A DNA stretch of 64,000 bases from positions 54,319 to 118,318 of the forward strand of contig JANQNW010000022.1 in NCBI GenBank assembly GCA_028279375.1, given 5' to 3'. The stretch comes from Phycisphaerales bacterium (GTDB taxonomy: Bacteria; Planctomycetota; Phycisphaerae; Phycisphaerales; UBA1924). The notes under the pieces were generated by a model. It worked only from the letters and a program-made list of their open reading frames with translations, was not told where the DNA came from and did not search any database. Positions 26,563-35,448 of the stretch are shown one piece after another (positions within the stretch are counted from its first letter, which is position 1; each line of letters starts with the position of its first letter). A program made the translations under genes and the position numbers.

Positions 26563-27447
26563 CTACTTGCGCGGGAAGTCGCCGGTCTGCGCGATCGATC
26601 TCGCGTAGTCCTCGATCGTCTCCTTCGGCTCGCCGAGGATCTTCCACGTTTGCTGTGCGAGAAGGTCGCCGGCGAAGCGGTTGGTGTAGTCGATGAGATC
26701 GAGGAAGTAGCGCGGCTTGCTCATGGCGAGTCCGGCGAGCGCCATGCCGATGCGCGGGGCCGGCGCGGGGAGCGCCCAGCGCCGGAAGGCTCTTCGGAAG
26801 CGCATGGCCGCGGCGCGCATGGGGACGGCTTCCGTTCCCTGGCATACGAAGTGGGTGTCGTGGGAGTCTTCATTGCACAGGGCGCTGGCGACCTGGTCGG
26901 CGTAGTCGGCGCCGGAGATCCAGTAGAGAGCCGTTGACGAGGCGGGCGGGAGGATGCAGAGGGGACCGGCGATGAAGAGGGCGAGGGACTCCATGAACCA
27001 GGTCGGGCGGAAGATGGTCCAGGTGAGGCCGCAGGTGGCGACGAGGCGGTCGGTGTCGGCCTTGCGCCTCAGGGCCCACCAGGGATTGGGTTGGGTCGCG
27101 GCGCCGGGAACTTCGAGGGCGGAGAGTCGGAGGATGCGCTGGACGCCGACGCGTTTGGCGCTTTCGATGACGAGGCGCGTGCCGTCGCGATCGGGATCGA
27201 ACTTCGCCTTCGGGCTAAATGGCGTGTTGAGGTTGAGGTAGACGGCGTCGACGCCATCGAGGGCGGCGTCGAGAGCGCGCTCGTCGCGGAGGTCGCCGAG
27301 ACGCAGCTCGAGGGATTTCGGAAGGAGCTTGCGGGCGCGGTGCTCGTCGCGGACGAACGCTCTGACGCTGAGCGACGGGTCATCGGCGAGGCGGCGCGCG
27401 ACTGGGCGACCGAGCATACCTGTTGCGCCGATGATGCAGACTCGCAT
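26563..27447 (-). CDS. NAD(P)-binding NmrA/atypical SDR family protein
   Basis: 294 residues with an N-terminal Rossmann motif, VCIIGATGMLGRPVARRL (GxxGxxG), followed by VRAFVRDEHRARKLL, LRLGDLRD and ILRLSALEV, the usual NmrA/atypical SDR layout. No YxxxK catalytic pair is obvious, so it may be a sensor or a reductase of an unknown substrate. ATG 27447 is chosen because the Rossmann strand starts there. No good Shine-Dalgarno is seen, but TAAGAT lies 5 nt upstream, hinting at a leaderless mRNA. Confidence 0.8.
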   Translation of the reverse strand: MRVCIIGATGMLGRPVARRLADDPSLSVRAFVRDEHRARKLLPKSLELRLGDLRDERALDAALDGVDAVYLNLNTPFSPKAKFDPDRDGTRLVIESAKRVGVQRILRLSALEVPGAATQPNPWWALRRKADTDRLVATCGLTWTIFRPTWFMESLALFIAGPLCILPPASSTALYWISGADYADQVASALCNEDSHDTHFVCQGTEAVPMRAAAMRFRRAFRRWALPAPAPRIGMALAGLAMSKPRYFLDLIDYTNRFAGDLLAQQTWKILGEPKETIEDYARSIAQTGDFPRK

Positions 27448-27594
27448 GCTCGATCTTACCGCCATCAAGGTCGCGGGATTCGCGCGGCGCCGGAGCCCGC
27501 TTGGCGCCATCGACAAACGCCCGACGAGTGATCGAGTTCCCCGGAAGAAATCGAGTCACATGGCGCCGGGCGCTTGCGCGATCAGAGATCGTTG

Positions 27595-27981
27595 TCAGTT
27601 GCGGTCCTGGTTCTTGACGATGCCGGCGAGTGTGGCGACCTGGAGTTCGAGGCGTTTGATCTCGCGGATGATCGTGTTCTTGTCCATCTGCATGTAGAAC
27701 CAGATCTTCAGCATCGCGACGGCCATCGCGGAGAACAGGACTCCGACGGCCCAGGCGATCTGCGCCTGCGTGGATGCGGCGTCGAAGAAGCGGAAGCCCA
27801 TCCAGATCATCAGGCCCATGAACACGAACATGTAGACGTAGCACATCATCGCGATGAAGCGCATCTTGCCCCGCATGACGCCGAGGGCCTGTTCGAAGAG
27901 GTTCTGTTCCTCGACCTCTTTCCACACGTTGTCTGATTCGGCGTGGAGAGCGGCTTTGATCTTGTTGTCGAAATCGCTCAT
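27595..27981 (-). CDS. DUF6768-like small membrane protein coupled to the ECF sigma factor
   Basis: 128 residues. N-terminal MSDFDNKIKAALHAESDNVW, two membrane helices (about 45-65 and 75-97) and a C-terminal helix MDKNTIIREIKRLELQVATLAG. The pattern fits what I recall as DUF6768, found beside sigma-70 family genes. Its ATG overlaps the sigma factor stop (ATGA, 27978-27981), so the two are co-translated. Topology and coupling suggest an anti-sigma or co-regulator role. It lacks the HxxxCxxC zinc motif of classical ZAS anti-sigma factors. A longer upstream open frame is the shadow of the sigma gene. Confidence 0.8.
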   Translation of the reverse strand: MSDFDNKIKAALHAESDNVWKEVEEQNLFEQALGVMRGKMRFIAMMCYVYMFVFMGLMIWMGFRFFDAASTQAQIAWAVGVLFSAMAVAMLKIWFYMQMDKNTIIREIKRLELQVATLAGIVKNQDRN

Positions 27982-28535
27982 GACTTGTCCTTTCCGAGGG
28001 CCCGCTTGAGTTCGTCGCGGGCGTGGTAGAGGCGGGACTTGACGGTCCCCACTGGAATGTCGAGGACGATGGCCATCTGGTTCACACTCATTTCGTCGAG
28101 ATAGTGCATTTCGAGAATGGCTCGTTTCTGGGGGTCGATGGAGGCGAGGGCGCGGCGGAGGATTTCGACGGCCTCGTCGTGCTCCGCGGGGTTCTTCTCG
28201 GGCTCTTTGTGTCGAGCGGCGTCTACGGCGCGCTTCGTCTGCGCGCGGTTGCGCTGCTGGGCTCGCGTCCAGTCGGCGCATTTGTTGGTGACGATGCGAT
28301 AGGCCCAGGCGTTGAAGTGGGTGGGATCGGCGAGGCGCTTGATGCCGCGGGCGATGGCGAACCAGGACTCCTGGCAGACATCGTTGACGGCCTCGGCGTC
28401 CGCGGTGAGCGTCCAGGCATGGCGGCGCAGGCGTGATTGCCAACGGTTGATGAGCTCTTCGAGGGCGTCGCGCTCGTCGTCCTGGCAGCGAATGACGAGG
28501 AGCTCGTCCTGGATGTGCTGGAGTGTGCGCGGCAT
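27978..28535 (-). CDS. ECF-type RNA polymerase sigma factor
   Basis: 185 residues with region 2 (ALEELINRWQSRLRRHAWTLTADAEAVNDVCQESWFAIARGIKRL...FNAWAYRIVTNKCADWTR) and region 4 (LASIDPQKRAILEMHYLDEMSVNQMAIVLDIPVGTVKSRLYHARDELKRAL). The two are joined by a charged linker, with no region 3, as in ECF sigma factors. It directs polymerase to its own regulon in response to an unknown cue. It is co-translated with the downstream membrane protein, a probable partner. ATG 28535 has only a weak Shine-Dalgarno. Confidence 0.9.
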   Translation of the reverse strand: MPRTLQHIQDELLVIRCQDDERDALEELINRWQSRLRRHAWTLTADAEAVNDVCQESWFAIARGIKRLADPTHFNAWAYRIVTNKCADWTRAQQRNRAQTKRAVDAARHKEPEKNPAEHDEAVEILRRALASIDPQKRAILEMHYLDEMSVNQMAIVLDIPVGTVKSRLYHARDELKRALGKDKS

Positions 28536-28609
28536 GGGACTCTTGGAGTGAGTCGTCGGCCGGTGGAGGGTGGTTCAACGAATTGTCGCGCGATCCGGCG
28601 GCTTTCGGA

Positions 28610-29167
28610 TCAGGAGGCGGCGCCTTCGAAGTCCTCGCGCGTGATGGCGTAGAGGTGGACGTCGAGCGTCTTGTCGCCCTTCTGCTCGTAGTTGCGGAGG
28701 AGGCCTTCGTAGGTCATGCCGGCTTTCTCGAGGACACGGCCGGAGGCGGGGTTGTAGGGATAGCGGCCGCCGCAGATGCGCATGAGATCGAGCTTCTCGA
28801 ATCCGAAGGCGATGAGCGCTCTGGAGATCTCGGTTGCGAATCCCTGGTTGCGCATAGGGCGCGCGACGATGTATCCGAGTTCGGCACGGCGCGAGGCCTG
28901 TTCGATGACGAGGCCGCCGGTTCCCGCGAGTGCGCCGGTGTCGTTGTCGAAGGCAGCGATCTGGAAGGAGTCGCCGGTCGCGCATCCTTCGGCTGCTCGC
29001 TCCGTCCAGGCGCGGGCGTCGTCTTCGGTGTAGGGGAAGGGAAGCGAGAGCGTGTTGTCGTAGACTTCGCGGTCATTGCACATGGCGGCGATCGCAGGGA
29101 CATCCGCTTCGGTCGGAGCGCGGAGCGTCAATCGCTGCGTGCGCAATGTGACGGGGGCGATCTCCAT
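28610..29167 (-). CDS. GNAT N-acetyltransferase, RimJ/RimL-like
   Basis: 185 residues of the GNAT fold: TLRTQRLTLRAPTEADVPAIAAM, GYIVARPMRNQGFATEISRALIAFGFEKLDLMRI (acetyl-CoA loop QGFATE in place of the usual Q/RxxGxG/A) and NPASGRVLEKAGMTYEGLLR. This is the layout of RimJ/RimL-type protein or small-molecule acetyltransferases. Its substrate cannot be told. ATG 29167 is chosen by homology; TAGACT lies 7 nt upstream and no Shine-Dalgarno is visible. It follows dapF by 29 bp. Confidence 0.85.
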   Translation of the reverse strand: MEIAPVTLRTQRLTLRAPTEADVPAIAAMCNDREVYDNTLSLPFPYTEDDARAWTERAAEGCATGDSFQIAAFDNDTGALAGTGGLVIEQASRRAELGYIVARPMRNQGFATEISRALIAFGFEKLDLMRICGGRYPYNPASGRVLEKAGMTYEGLLRNYEQKGDKTLDVHLYAITREDFEGAAS

Positions 29168-29196
29168 CGGCGAGAGTCTATCGGGCGGCGCGCGCG

Positions 29197-30060
29197 TCAG
29201 TGATTCCAGACGCCCTCGAAGACGTATTCGGCGGGGCCCGTTTGGCGGAGATGGTTGTCGTCTTCCGACCAATGGATGTGCAGATCGCCGCCGGGCATGG
29301 AGATCGTCGCGCGCCGCGAGAGCATGCCGAGCGCGACGCCGGCGACGAGGGCGGCGCAGGCGCCGGTGCCGCAGGCGCGGGTTTCGCCGACGCCTCGTTC
29401 GTATGAGCGCATCTGGGCGGCGTCTGCTACGCGGGGATGGAGGAGATGGATGTTGACCTTCCCGGGAAAGGCCGGCGCGTTCTGGAGCGCGGGCGCGAAG
29501 CTCTCGAGCGGGACGGGCTCGAGAGGCTCAGGCCAGGGAATGACGAAGTGCGGATTGCCTGTCGAAACGGGGACGCCGGGATAGTGGCCGACTGTGATGC
29601 GGCTGGCGTCGAGGTTGATGCGCTCCGGCGGCGCGGAGAGGGCGGTGGGGTCGACGGGAATCGCGGGGAGATCCAGGCGCGGCTCGCCCATATCGAGCGT
29701 GACGAGCGCGGACTCTGTGATGCTGACGACCAGGGCGCCTGATCGTGTTTCGAGTGTGAAGTCGCGTTGCGTGACGTGATTGCGGTCGGTGAGGAGTCTG
29801 ACGGCGCAGCGGGCGCCGTTGCCGCACATTTCGGCTTCGGCGCCGTCGGCATTGAAGATGCGCATCGATGCTCCGGCCGCGGAGTCTGTTGGCGGCGCGA
29901 GGATGATGACGCCATCGGCGCCGACGCCGCGCCGACGGTTGCACATGGCGGCGATGCGATCAGTCGAGAGGTCCGATGCGATTTTCGGGCGCTGGAAGGC
30001 ATCGAGGAAGAGGTAGTCGTTCTCGAGGCCGTGCATCTTGATGAAGGGGATGTCGTTCAT
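29197..30060 (-). CDS. dapF: Diaminopimelate epimerase
   Basis: It converts LL- to meso-diaminopimelate for lysine and peptidoglycan. 287 residues with both catalytic cysteines in context: MCGNGARC (first half) and ETRACGTGACA (second half), plus KMHGLENDYLFLD, GADG and STGNPHFV. The usual GxGND reads GLEND here, a minor change. Meso-DAP synthesis supports a peptidoglycan wall, as now accepted for planctomycetes. The ATG overlaps the stop of the upstream M48 protease gene (ATGA), so the genes are coupled. Confidence 0.95.
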   Translation of the reverse strand: MNDIPFIKMHGLENDYLFLDAFQRPKIASDLSTDRIAAMCNRRRGVGADGVIILAPPTDSAAGASMRIFNADGAEAEMCGNGARCAVRLLTDRNHVTQRDFTLETRSGALVVSITESALVTLDMGEPRLDLPAIPVDPTALSAPPERINLDASRITVGHYPGVPVSTGNPHFVIPWPEPLEPVPLESFAPALQNAPAFPGKVNIHLLHPRVADAAQMRSYERGVGETRACGTGACAALVAGVALGMLSRRATISMPGGDLHIHWSEDDNHLRQTGPAEYVFEGVWNH

Positions 30061-31556
30061 TCGGCGACGAGCACGACCTGGGTCGCTTGCGGCTGCTCAG
30101 TTGCGGCGCGGGCGTCGAGCCAGGCGAAACCGATGGCGGCGAGGAGGGCGACGAGGGAGAGCAACTTGGTTCGCCTGACGGCGCGATCGATGGGGAGCGC
30201 GCGGACGGGCTTGTGGATGGTGCGGGCGAGGGCTGACTGGCGGCGGCTGATGCTGCCGTGGCGCCAGGTGAACTTGCGCTTGGGGATTCGGTTGAGTCGA
30301 GCGACGGACTCGAGGGCGTGGATCATGGCGAGCGCGCCTTCGGGCGTGACGGTGAGGTCGCGTCCGTGGTTGGCGCGGGTCATGCCGGATAGATGCTGGG
30401 CGGCGAAGGCGTCGGCCTGGCGTTCGAAAAGACGGCTGATGAATCCGAAGATGAAGAGCGCGGCGATCGTGGCGCTGAAGAAGGCGCTGAGATCAACGAG
30501 GCCGCTGAGCGTCCCGCCGGGCGTGGGGCTCATGGCGAGATCGGAGAGCGCGACGACTCCGAAGTACGCGAGGGAAAGCGCTGCGATGAGGGAGAGCATG
30601 AGCCACGGGAGGTGATGACGGCGCACGTGGCCGACTTCATGGGCCATGACGGCTTCGATCTGCTCGGTGGGAAGTGAATCGAGGAGCGCATCGGTCAGGA
30701 GGATGAAACGGAAGCGTCCAAGGAGCCCCATGACGGCGCCATTGATCATGAGGCCGTGGGTGCGCCAGATGAGAAGTTTGCGGCAGCGCACGCCCTGGGC
30801 CGCGCAGAGGGCGAGGAGTTTGTCGCGGAGTTCGCCGGCGGGGAGCGGGACGGTGCTCCAGACGCGCGCGATGAGTCCGGGCGTGACGATGAAGACGAGG
30901 AGCACGCCGGCGAGGTTGGCGGCGATGTAGAGCGACTCGGTCTGCGTAGAGGTTGACGCGAGCAGACCGCGCTCGACGAGTTCCATAAAGAGGAAGTTGA
31001 GCGCCTCGGCCCACGCGAGGATGAGCGAGATGGGGATGAGGATGATGAGCATGTGATGGCGCACGTTGTCCATGAGGAACTGCGTGCGCGTGGGGACGGG
31101 ATAGACGTGTTCGCCGAGCTCGACCGCGCGGATCTGGACCATCTCGCGGAGGCGGCGCTCGAGCGGGTAGTAGGCGATCCATCCGGCGGCGAGGGTGAGA
31201 AGCGCAGGCGTGAGCGCGACGAGTTCGTCGAGAAAGACGAGATCGCCGATCTGGCGCCGAATAAGATCGAGCCACGCGAGCGCGAAGACGGCGCCGGCCT
31301 GGACGATGAGCGTGAGGACGCGCGAACCCAGGAGGACGCGATCGGCCCAGATGAGGAGTTTCGTCGAGACGCGGCGGTTGATGGAGCGCGCAAAGAGCGC
31401 GAGCACGAGATGCGTCTGGATGATGACGAAGGCGAAGGCGCCGAGTGTGAGCGCGGTCGCGATCGTCGGGGAGACGAGGGGCTCAGCCGCCAGCGTGACG
31501 CCGGAGTCGCGCAGGTAGAGCATGAGCACGAGGATGATGATGATCGCGTGGATCAT
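30057..31556 (-). CDS. M48-family integral membrane metalloprotease
   Basis: 499 residues with roughly nine hydrophobic segments. The zinc motif is HEVGH (MAHEVGHVRRHH), with the third ligand Glu in FERQADAFA, as in HtpX/Ste24-type M48 proteases. The active site is flanked by membrane helices. It would act on membrane or exported proteins, possibly in quality control. It lies 33 bp after a lipoprotein gene and its stop overlaps the dapF start. ATG 31556 is the only good early start. Confidence 0.88.
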   Translation of the reverse strand: MIHAIIIILVLMLYLRDSGVTLAAEPLVSPTIATALTLGAFAFVIIQTHLVLALFARSINRRVSTKLLIWADRVLLGSRVLTLIVQAGAVFALAWLDLIRRQIGDLVFLDELVALTPALLTLAAGWIAYYPLERRLREMVQIRAVELGEHVYPVPTRTQFLMDNVRHHMLIILIPISLILAWAEALNFLFMELVERGLLASTSTQTESLYIAANLAGVLLVFIVTPGLIARVWSTVPLPAGELRDKLLALCAAQGVRCRKLLIWRTHGLMINGAVMGLLGRFRFILLTDALLDSLPTEQIEAVMAHEVGHVRRHHLPWLMLSLIAALSLAYFGVVALSDLAMSPTPGGTLSGLVDLSAFFSATIAALFIFGFISRLFERQADAFAAQHLSGMTRANHGRDLTVTPEGALAMIHALESVARLNRIPKRKFTWRHGSISRRQSALARTIHKPVRALPIDRAVRRTKLLSLVALLAAIGFAWLDARAATEQPQATQVVLVAE

Positions 31557-31589
31557 CCTCTCGCAGCGCCGGTGGTCTGAGCGCCCACG

Positions 31590-33071
31590 TCAGTCTTCCG
31601 CATTGATATTGCCGAGGTCGACACGGGCGCTGTTCGGGAGATAGATATCGATATTCAGCTTCGTGCGCGTGACGTAGGTAAGCACGAGGCAGAACCGGCC
31701 GTGGCGCTCGGCGTACTCGAGGTCGCCGGGACCGGGGCCTGCGTATTCGACGTTGCTGACGCGCTGTGCATGAAAGTGGTAGTGGAAGGGCGCGAGCGCG
31801 CTTGCGTCGATGAGTTCGGCGGAGGCGACGAATCGGTTGTCGCCGTAGCGCTGCGTCGGGCGGGGCTCGAAGGGCTGGGCGAGGAAGGTGGGGGTGTCGT
31901 CGGCGCGGTCGTAGGCGTGGAGGACGCCGCCGTGCTCGGTTGACTTGTCGAGCATGTCGGCGTGGGCCTGGATGAAAAAGGAGTTCTGCACGTTCTGATC
32001 GCGCGTTGCGATGTCGGCGAGGAGGATGCCGAGGAGGTCGGCCCAGACGAGCCGTTCGTCCCAGAAGCTGATGGTCTCCTTGATGCCGCCGCTGATCGTG
32101 GCGAAGCCCGCGGTGCGCCGGTGGTGGCGCCGGTTGTCGAGACGCAGTTCGAGCAGTCGAACGAGTTCCTCGCGTGAGCGCTGAAGATACTCGGGCTCGT
32201 TGACATGGAACCAGCGGATGACGGCGACGTGGCGCATCTGGAGTTCGTTCTGTTTCCACTCATCGAGCTGCGCGATGGCGTGGGCGGCTTCATCCCAGAA
32301 GGAGCCGCTCTCGGGCGCGCGCATCTGTTGCAGCCATGAGAGCTGTTCGGCGTTGAGCGGGATCGCGTGAAGAGCGCCGGCGGCCTCCTGGAGCGTGCGA
32401 ATGAGGGGATCTTCGTGCTGTTCGTCCGCGGTGAGGAGGGCTTCGGCGTTTCTGCCGTCCTGATCGATGCGGAGCAGGAGGGCCCAGGCGTCTCGTCTTG
32501 TCTTCTCTCCGAAGAGCGGATCGTTTGCGACGGGCGTCGTGAAGACCTCGAAGATGACTTCCTCGACGGAGCGATCGGGATAGAGCGCAACAAGCGCCTT
32601 GCGTTCTGGCCGGAGATCGTCGGGCGGCTCGAAAACAGGTCGCGCCCAGCTCCGGACGAGACCGGGGGTGGCGCGCTTCCAGTCGTTGGCCGCGACGATT
32701 TCGCAGATGTGTTCGATGACGGACCAGTCGGTTTCCGACTGGAGCATGAGCCTCACCATGTTGGCGGTGTCGTCAGGATCGAGCTTGGTGAGGTTGTCGA
32801 TTGCGGCGTTGCGAACATTCCCCGGCGCCGAGTACTTCCAGGCCATGGATTTCATGGACTTGGTGAAGATCTCGCGGTCGAGTTCGCCGTTTTCATACTG
32901 GGTCCAGGCGGCTCGGACGGCGGATGTGCGATCGCCGGAGGAGAGCTGCGCGTTGTTCATGCGCAGCAGGGGATCGCGATAGTCGGAGGACGAGGAGGGG
33001 GTTGAGGCGCATCCGCCAGCGACGGTGAGGAGCGCGGCGATCGCGATCAGTGGGAGGAAAAGTGGTCGCAT
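31590..33071 (-). CDS. Hypothetical lipoprotein
   Basis: 493 residues with a lipobox (AGGC, Cys at about residue 21) and no family I recognise. The first 300 residues are helical and may form HEAT-like repeats (NVRNAAIDNLTKLD, WSVIEHICEIVAAND, IRTLQEAAGALHAI). The last third is a separate domain with HYHFHAQR and strand-like sequence ending NINAED. It heads the run to M48 protease and dapF on the minus strand and is divergent from the NifU-like gene. Confidence 0.75.
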   Translation of the reverse strand: MRPLFLPLIAIAALLTVAGGCASTPSSSSDYRDPLLRMNNAQLSSGDRTSAVRAAWTQYENGELDREIFTKSMKSMAWKYSAPGNVRNAAIDNLTKLDPDDTANMVRLMLQSETDWSVIEHICEIVAANDWKRATPGLVRSWARPVFEPPDDLRPERKALVALYPDRSVEEVIFEVFTTPVANDPLFGEKTRRDAWALLLRIDQDGRNAEALLTADEQHEDPLIRTLQEAAGALHAIPLNAEQLSWLQQMRAPESGSFWDEAAHAIAQLDEWKQNELQMRHVAVIRWFHVNEPEYLQRSREELVRLLELRLDNRRHHRRTAGFATISGGIKETISFWDERLVWADLLGILLADIATRDQNVQNSFFIQAHADMLDKSTEHGGVLHAYDRADDTPTFLAQPFEPRPTQRYGDNRFVASAELIDASALAPFHYHFHAQRVSNVEYAGPGPGDLEYAERHGRFCLVLTYVTRTKLNIDIYLPNSARVDLGNINAED

Positions 33072-33107
33072 GGGCGAAGTGTACGCCCGGAGGGGCGGGG
33101 TCGGGAG

Positions 33108-33137
33108 TTGTCCGGGGCGGCGGGTCGCTCCTAGTAT
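33108..33137 (+). promoter_or_regulatory. Predicted leaderless promoter of the NifU-like gene
   Basis: TTGTCC (33108-33113), 18-bp spacer and TAGTAT (33132-33137) lie with only 6 nt before ATG 33144. No Shine-Dalgarno is present, so transcription probably starts at the ATG. Confidence 0.5.
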
Positions 33138-33143
33138 GCATGC

Positions 33144-33416
33144 ATGACAGCGACACGAGACAGCCAGGACGGCGGCTCAGGCGCGGAGAGTGTTCCGGCG
33201 CGGATCGCTCAGATTCTCGACATGATCCGGCCCTCCATTCAGAATGATGGCGGAGACATCGAGCTTGTCGAGGTGACGGACAAGGGCGTCGTTCGGATTC
33301 GTCTGCACGGCGCATGTGTGGGGTGTCCGTCGAGCTCGATGACGCTTCGGATCGCGATCGAGCAGAATCTCAAGGAGAACATCCCGGAAGTCGCGGGAGT
33401 CGAGGCCGTTGTTTAG
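33144..33416 (+). CDS. NifU-like iron-sulfur scaffold/carrier (NifU C-terminal domain)
   Basis: 90 residues. It consists of the NifU/NfuA C-terminal domain alone: ILDMIRPSIQNDGGDIELVEV, then the Fe-S ligand motif CVGCPSSSMTL, ending VPEVAGVEAV-like. It probably carries a [4Fe-4S] cluster to apo-proteins such as QueG and Complex I, both encoded nearby. A short variable N-terminus precedes the domain. It is followed by a weak hairpin-T terminator and csrA. Confidence 0.9.
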   Translation: MTATRDSQDGGSGAESVPARIAQILDMIRPSIQNDGGDIELVEVTDKGVVRIRLHGACVGCPSSSMTLRIAIEQNLKENIPEVAGVEAVV

Positions 33417-33462
33417 GTCTTGATGCGGCCTCAGGGAGGCGCAAATCGGGTTTGTCGGGAGT

Positions 33463-33487
33463 CGGTCGAGGGGTTGACCGGTTTTTT
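33463..33487 (+). terminator. Weak intrinsic terminator after the NifU-like gene
   Basis: A short 5-bp stem (CGGTC 33463-33467 with GACCG 33476-33480) is followed by GTTTTTT. The T-run is good but the stem is short, so termination may be partial. Confidence 0.45.
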
Positions 33488-33571
33488 CTCGTGTCCTGGA
33501 AGGCGCCGTGCTAGTTTGAGTGCTGGTGGGCACGACGGCGCGTAAGTGCTGTCAGGACAGGAGGTCCGAGC

Positions 33572-33790
33572 ATGTTGGTGATCACTCGACGCGAGGGTGA
33601 AGAGGTGGTCATCGGAGATCCGAGCGATCCGATCGGCGTCGTGCGCGTCGCCGGGATCAAGGGCGATCGCGTTCGCCTGGCGTTCGAGTTTCCGAGAGAG
33701 GTTGCCGTTCATCGTCGCGAGGTCGCTGAGCAGATTCTTGAACAGCGACCGCACGTCGTCGGCGAGATCAAGCCGGCGGTCGGCAGCTGA
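33572..33790 (+). CDS. csrA: Carbon storage regulator (RNA-binding translational regulator)
   Basis: 72 residues: MLVITRREGEEVVIGD, VRVAGIKGDRVRLAFEFP, EVAVHRREVAEQIL. These are the CsrA beta strands and the RNA-contacting VHRxEV arginine. It binds GGA motifs near Shine-Dalgarno sequences and represses or stabilises target mRNAs. It has a near-consensus AGGAGGT 7-8 nt upstream, itself a potential CsrA site. A candidate extended -10 (TGCTAGTTT) lies at 33509-33517. The following 78 bp to 33868 hold only a 7-bp hairpin (33829-33845) without a T-run. Confidence 0.95.
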   Translation: MLVITRREGEEVVIGDPSDPIGVVRVAGIKGDRVRLAFEFPREVAVHRREVAEQILEQRPHVVGEIKPAVGS

Positions 33791-33868
33791 CCACGCATCC
33801 GAGTACGGATTCTGGGTGTGTTTCGGAACAGCCGCATCGCGGCTGCGTTGTCGCGCGCAGAAAGCGCG

Positions 33869-35425
33869 TCAGTCCATCGGGTGCACGGTGATGGGCTTGC
33901 GATCTGCGGCGACGATGTCGAGGCGTTCGACGGGCGCGCTCTCGGGCGCGCGGCGGAGCGTGTCGGGATCCGACTCGATCTCGTCTGCGATCATGCTCAT
34001 GACGTCGACGAAGCGGTCGAGTGTCGCGAGATCCTCGGTCTCCGTCGGTTCGACCATGAGACAGTCGCGCACCGGCCAGTGCATGGTCGGCGGGTGGACG
34101 TCGTAGTCGATCAGGCGCTTGGCGATGTCGTTGAGCGTCACGCCCTTGTCGAGGAGTGTGCGGGGCACGGTGACGAACTCGTGCGCGGCGTACTTGCCCT
34201 TGGCCGGGTCGAAGTAGGGCATCTCGAAACGCTCGGCGAGTCTCGCGGCGAGGTAGTTGGCGTTGAGCACGGATGTCTCGGCGATATTGCGGAGCCCTTC
34301 CGGGCCGCAGGCGCGGATGTAGGTCCAGCAGCGGACGAGCACACCAAACTGGCCGACGAATGATCGAACCTTGCCGATCGACTTCGGACGGTCGTAGTCG
34401 AGGGCATAACGACCATCGCTGGTCTTCACGACCTGCGGCGCCGGGAGATAGGGCGCGAGGAAGTCGCGTACGGCGATGGGCCCGGAGCCGGGGCCGCCGC
34501 AGCCGTGCGGGGTCGAGAATGTCTTGTGCGTGTTGTAGTGCATCGCGTCGGCGCCGAAGTCGCCGGGGCGCGTGCGGCCCAGGATGGCGTTCATGTTGGC
34601 GCCGTCGAGATAGACCATGGCGCCGGCGTCATGGATGATGTCCGCGATTTCATCGATCTTCGAGTCGAAGAGCCCCGCCGTGTTGGGGTTCGTGATCATG
34701 AGCGCCATGATCGACTCGGGGCCTTCGGCGTCGATGACGCGCTTGAGGTCGTCGATGTCGGTGTAGCCGCCGGGCGCCTTGATGTTGATGGCGCCGGCGC
34801 CGCAGGATGTGCATGAGGCGGCGTTGGTGCCGTGGGCGTTCTCCGGCGCGAGGACCTTGTTGCGCTGATGCTCTCCGCGATCCTTGTAATAGGCTCGGAT
34901 GACCTTGAGCGCGGTGTATTCGCCGTGCGCGCCGGCGGCGGGCTGGAGGGAGACCTCCGGAAGTCCCGCGATCTCCTGAAGGAGTTCGCGCGTTTCGTAG
35001 AGCAAGCGCAGGCAGCCCTGGACATCCTCATCCTGCTGCATGGGATGTGAGCCCGTGAAACCGGGAAGGCTCGCCGCGTACTCGTTGATGCGCGGGTTGA
35101 TCTTCATCGTGCAGGAGCCGAGGGGATAGAACTCGCCGTCGATGGAGAAGTTGCGCTGGGAGAGATGGGTGTAGTGGCGGGTGACCTGGATGGCGCCGAC
35201 CTCGGGGAGCGCGGGCGCCGCGCCGGCGATCGCCTCCGGGATGGGCGTCTCGTCGACATCGAGTGGCGGAAGATCGACGGCGCGTGAGCCGGGCGAGGAT
35301 TTCTCGAAGATGAGGTCCTCGGTTGGACGCTCGCCGAGTGTGCGAGGCGCGACGGCGGAGGTGGTCGTGTCGGTCGTCGTCATGTCGATCTTCACGGGCT
35401 TGATGGTCGAGGTGGTGGTCGTCAT
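33869..35425 (-). CDS. gcvPB: Glycine dehydrogenase (decarboxylating) subunit 2
   Basis: P-protein C-terminal half of the glycine cleavage system. It decarboxylates glycine and passes aminomethyl to lipoylated H protein. 518 residues with YPLGSCTMKINP, QPAAGAHGEYT, ENAHGTNAAS and the PLP lysine in HYNTHKTFSTPHGCGGPG. The N-terminus before residue 30 is Thr-rich and unlike the family; an internal ATG (residue 15) is an alternative start. It forms a heterotetramer with GcvPA, encoded upstream; a DUF1028 gene lies between them. gcvT and gcvH are not in this window. Confidence 0.95.
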   Translation of the reverse strand: MTTTTSTIKPVKIDMTTTDTTTSAVAPRTLGERPTEDLIFEKSSPGSRAVDLPPLDVDETPIPEAIAGAAPALPEVGAIQVTRHYTHLSQRNFSIDGEFYPLGSCTMKINPRINEYAASLPGFTGSHPMQQDEDVQGCLRLLYETRELLQEIAGLPEVSLQPAAGAHGEYTALKVIRAYYKDRGEHQRNKVLAPENAHGTNAASCTSCGAGAINIKAPGGYTDIDDLKRVIDAEGPESIMALMITNPNTAGLFDSKIDEIADIIHDAGAMVYLDGANMNAILGRTRPGDFGADAMHYNTHKTFSTPHGCGGPGSGPIAVRDFLAPYLPAPQVVKTSDGRYALDYDRPKSIGKVRSFVGQFGVLVRCWTYIRACGPEGLRNIAETSVLNANYLAARLAERFEMPYFDPAKGKYAAHEFVTVPRTLLDKGVTLNDIAKRLIDYDVHPPTMHWPVRDCLMVEPTETEDLATLDRFVDVMSMIADEIESDPDTLRRAPESAPVERLDIVAADRKPITVHPMD

Positions 35426-35448
35426 GGGATATCGCGGATTCGGTTCGG

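Noticed and set aside
27982..28578. An N-terminal extension of the DUF6768-like gene
   Set aside because: This part is the sigma factor gene read in another frame; the ATGA overlap gives a clear start at 27981.
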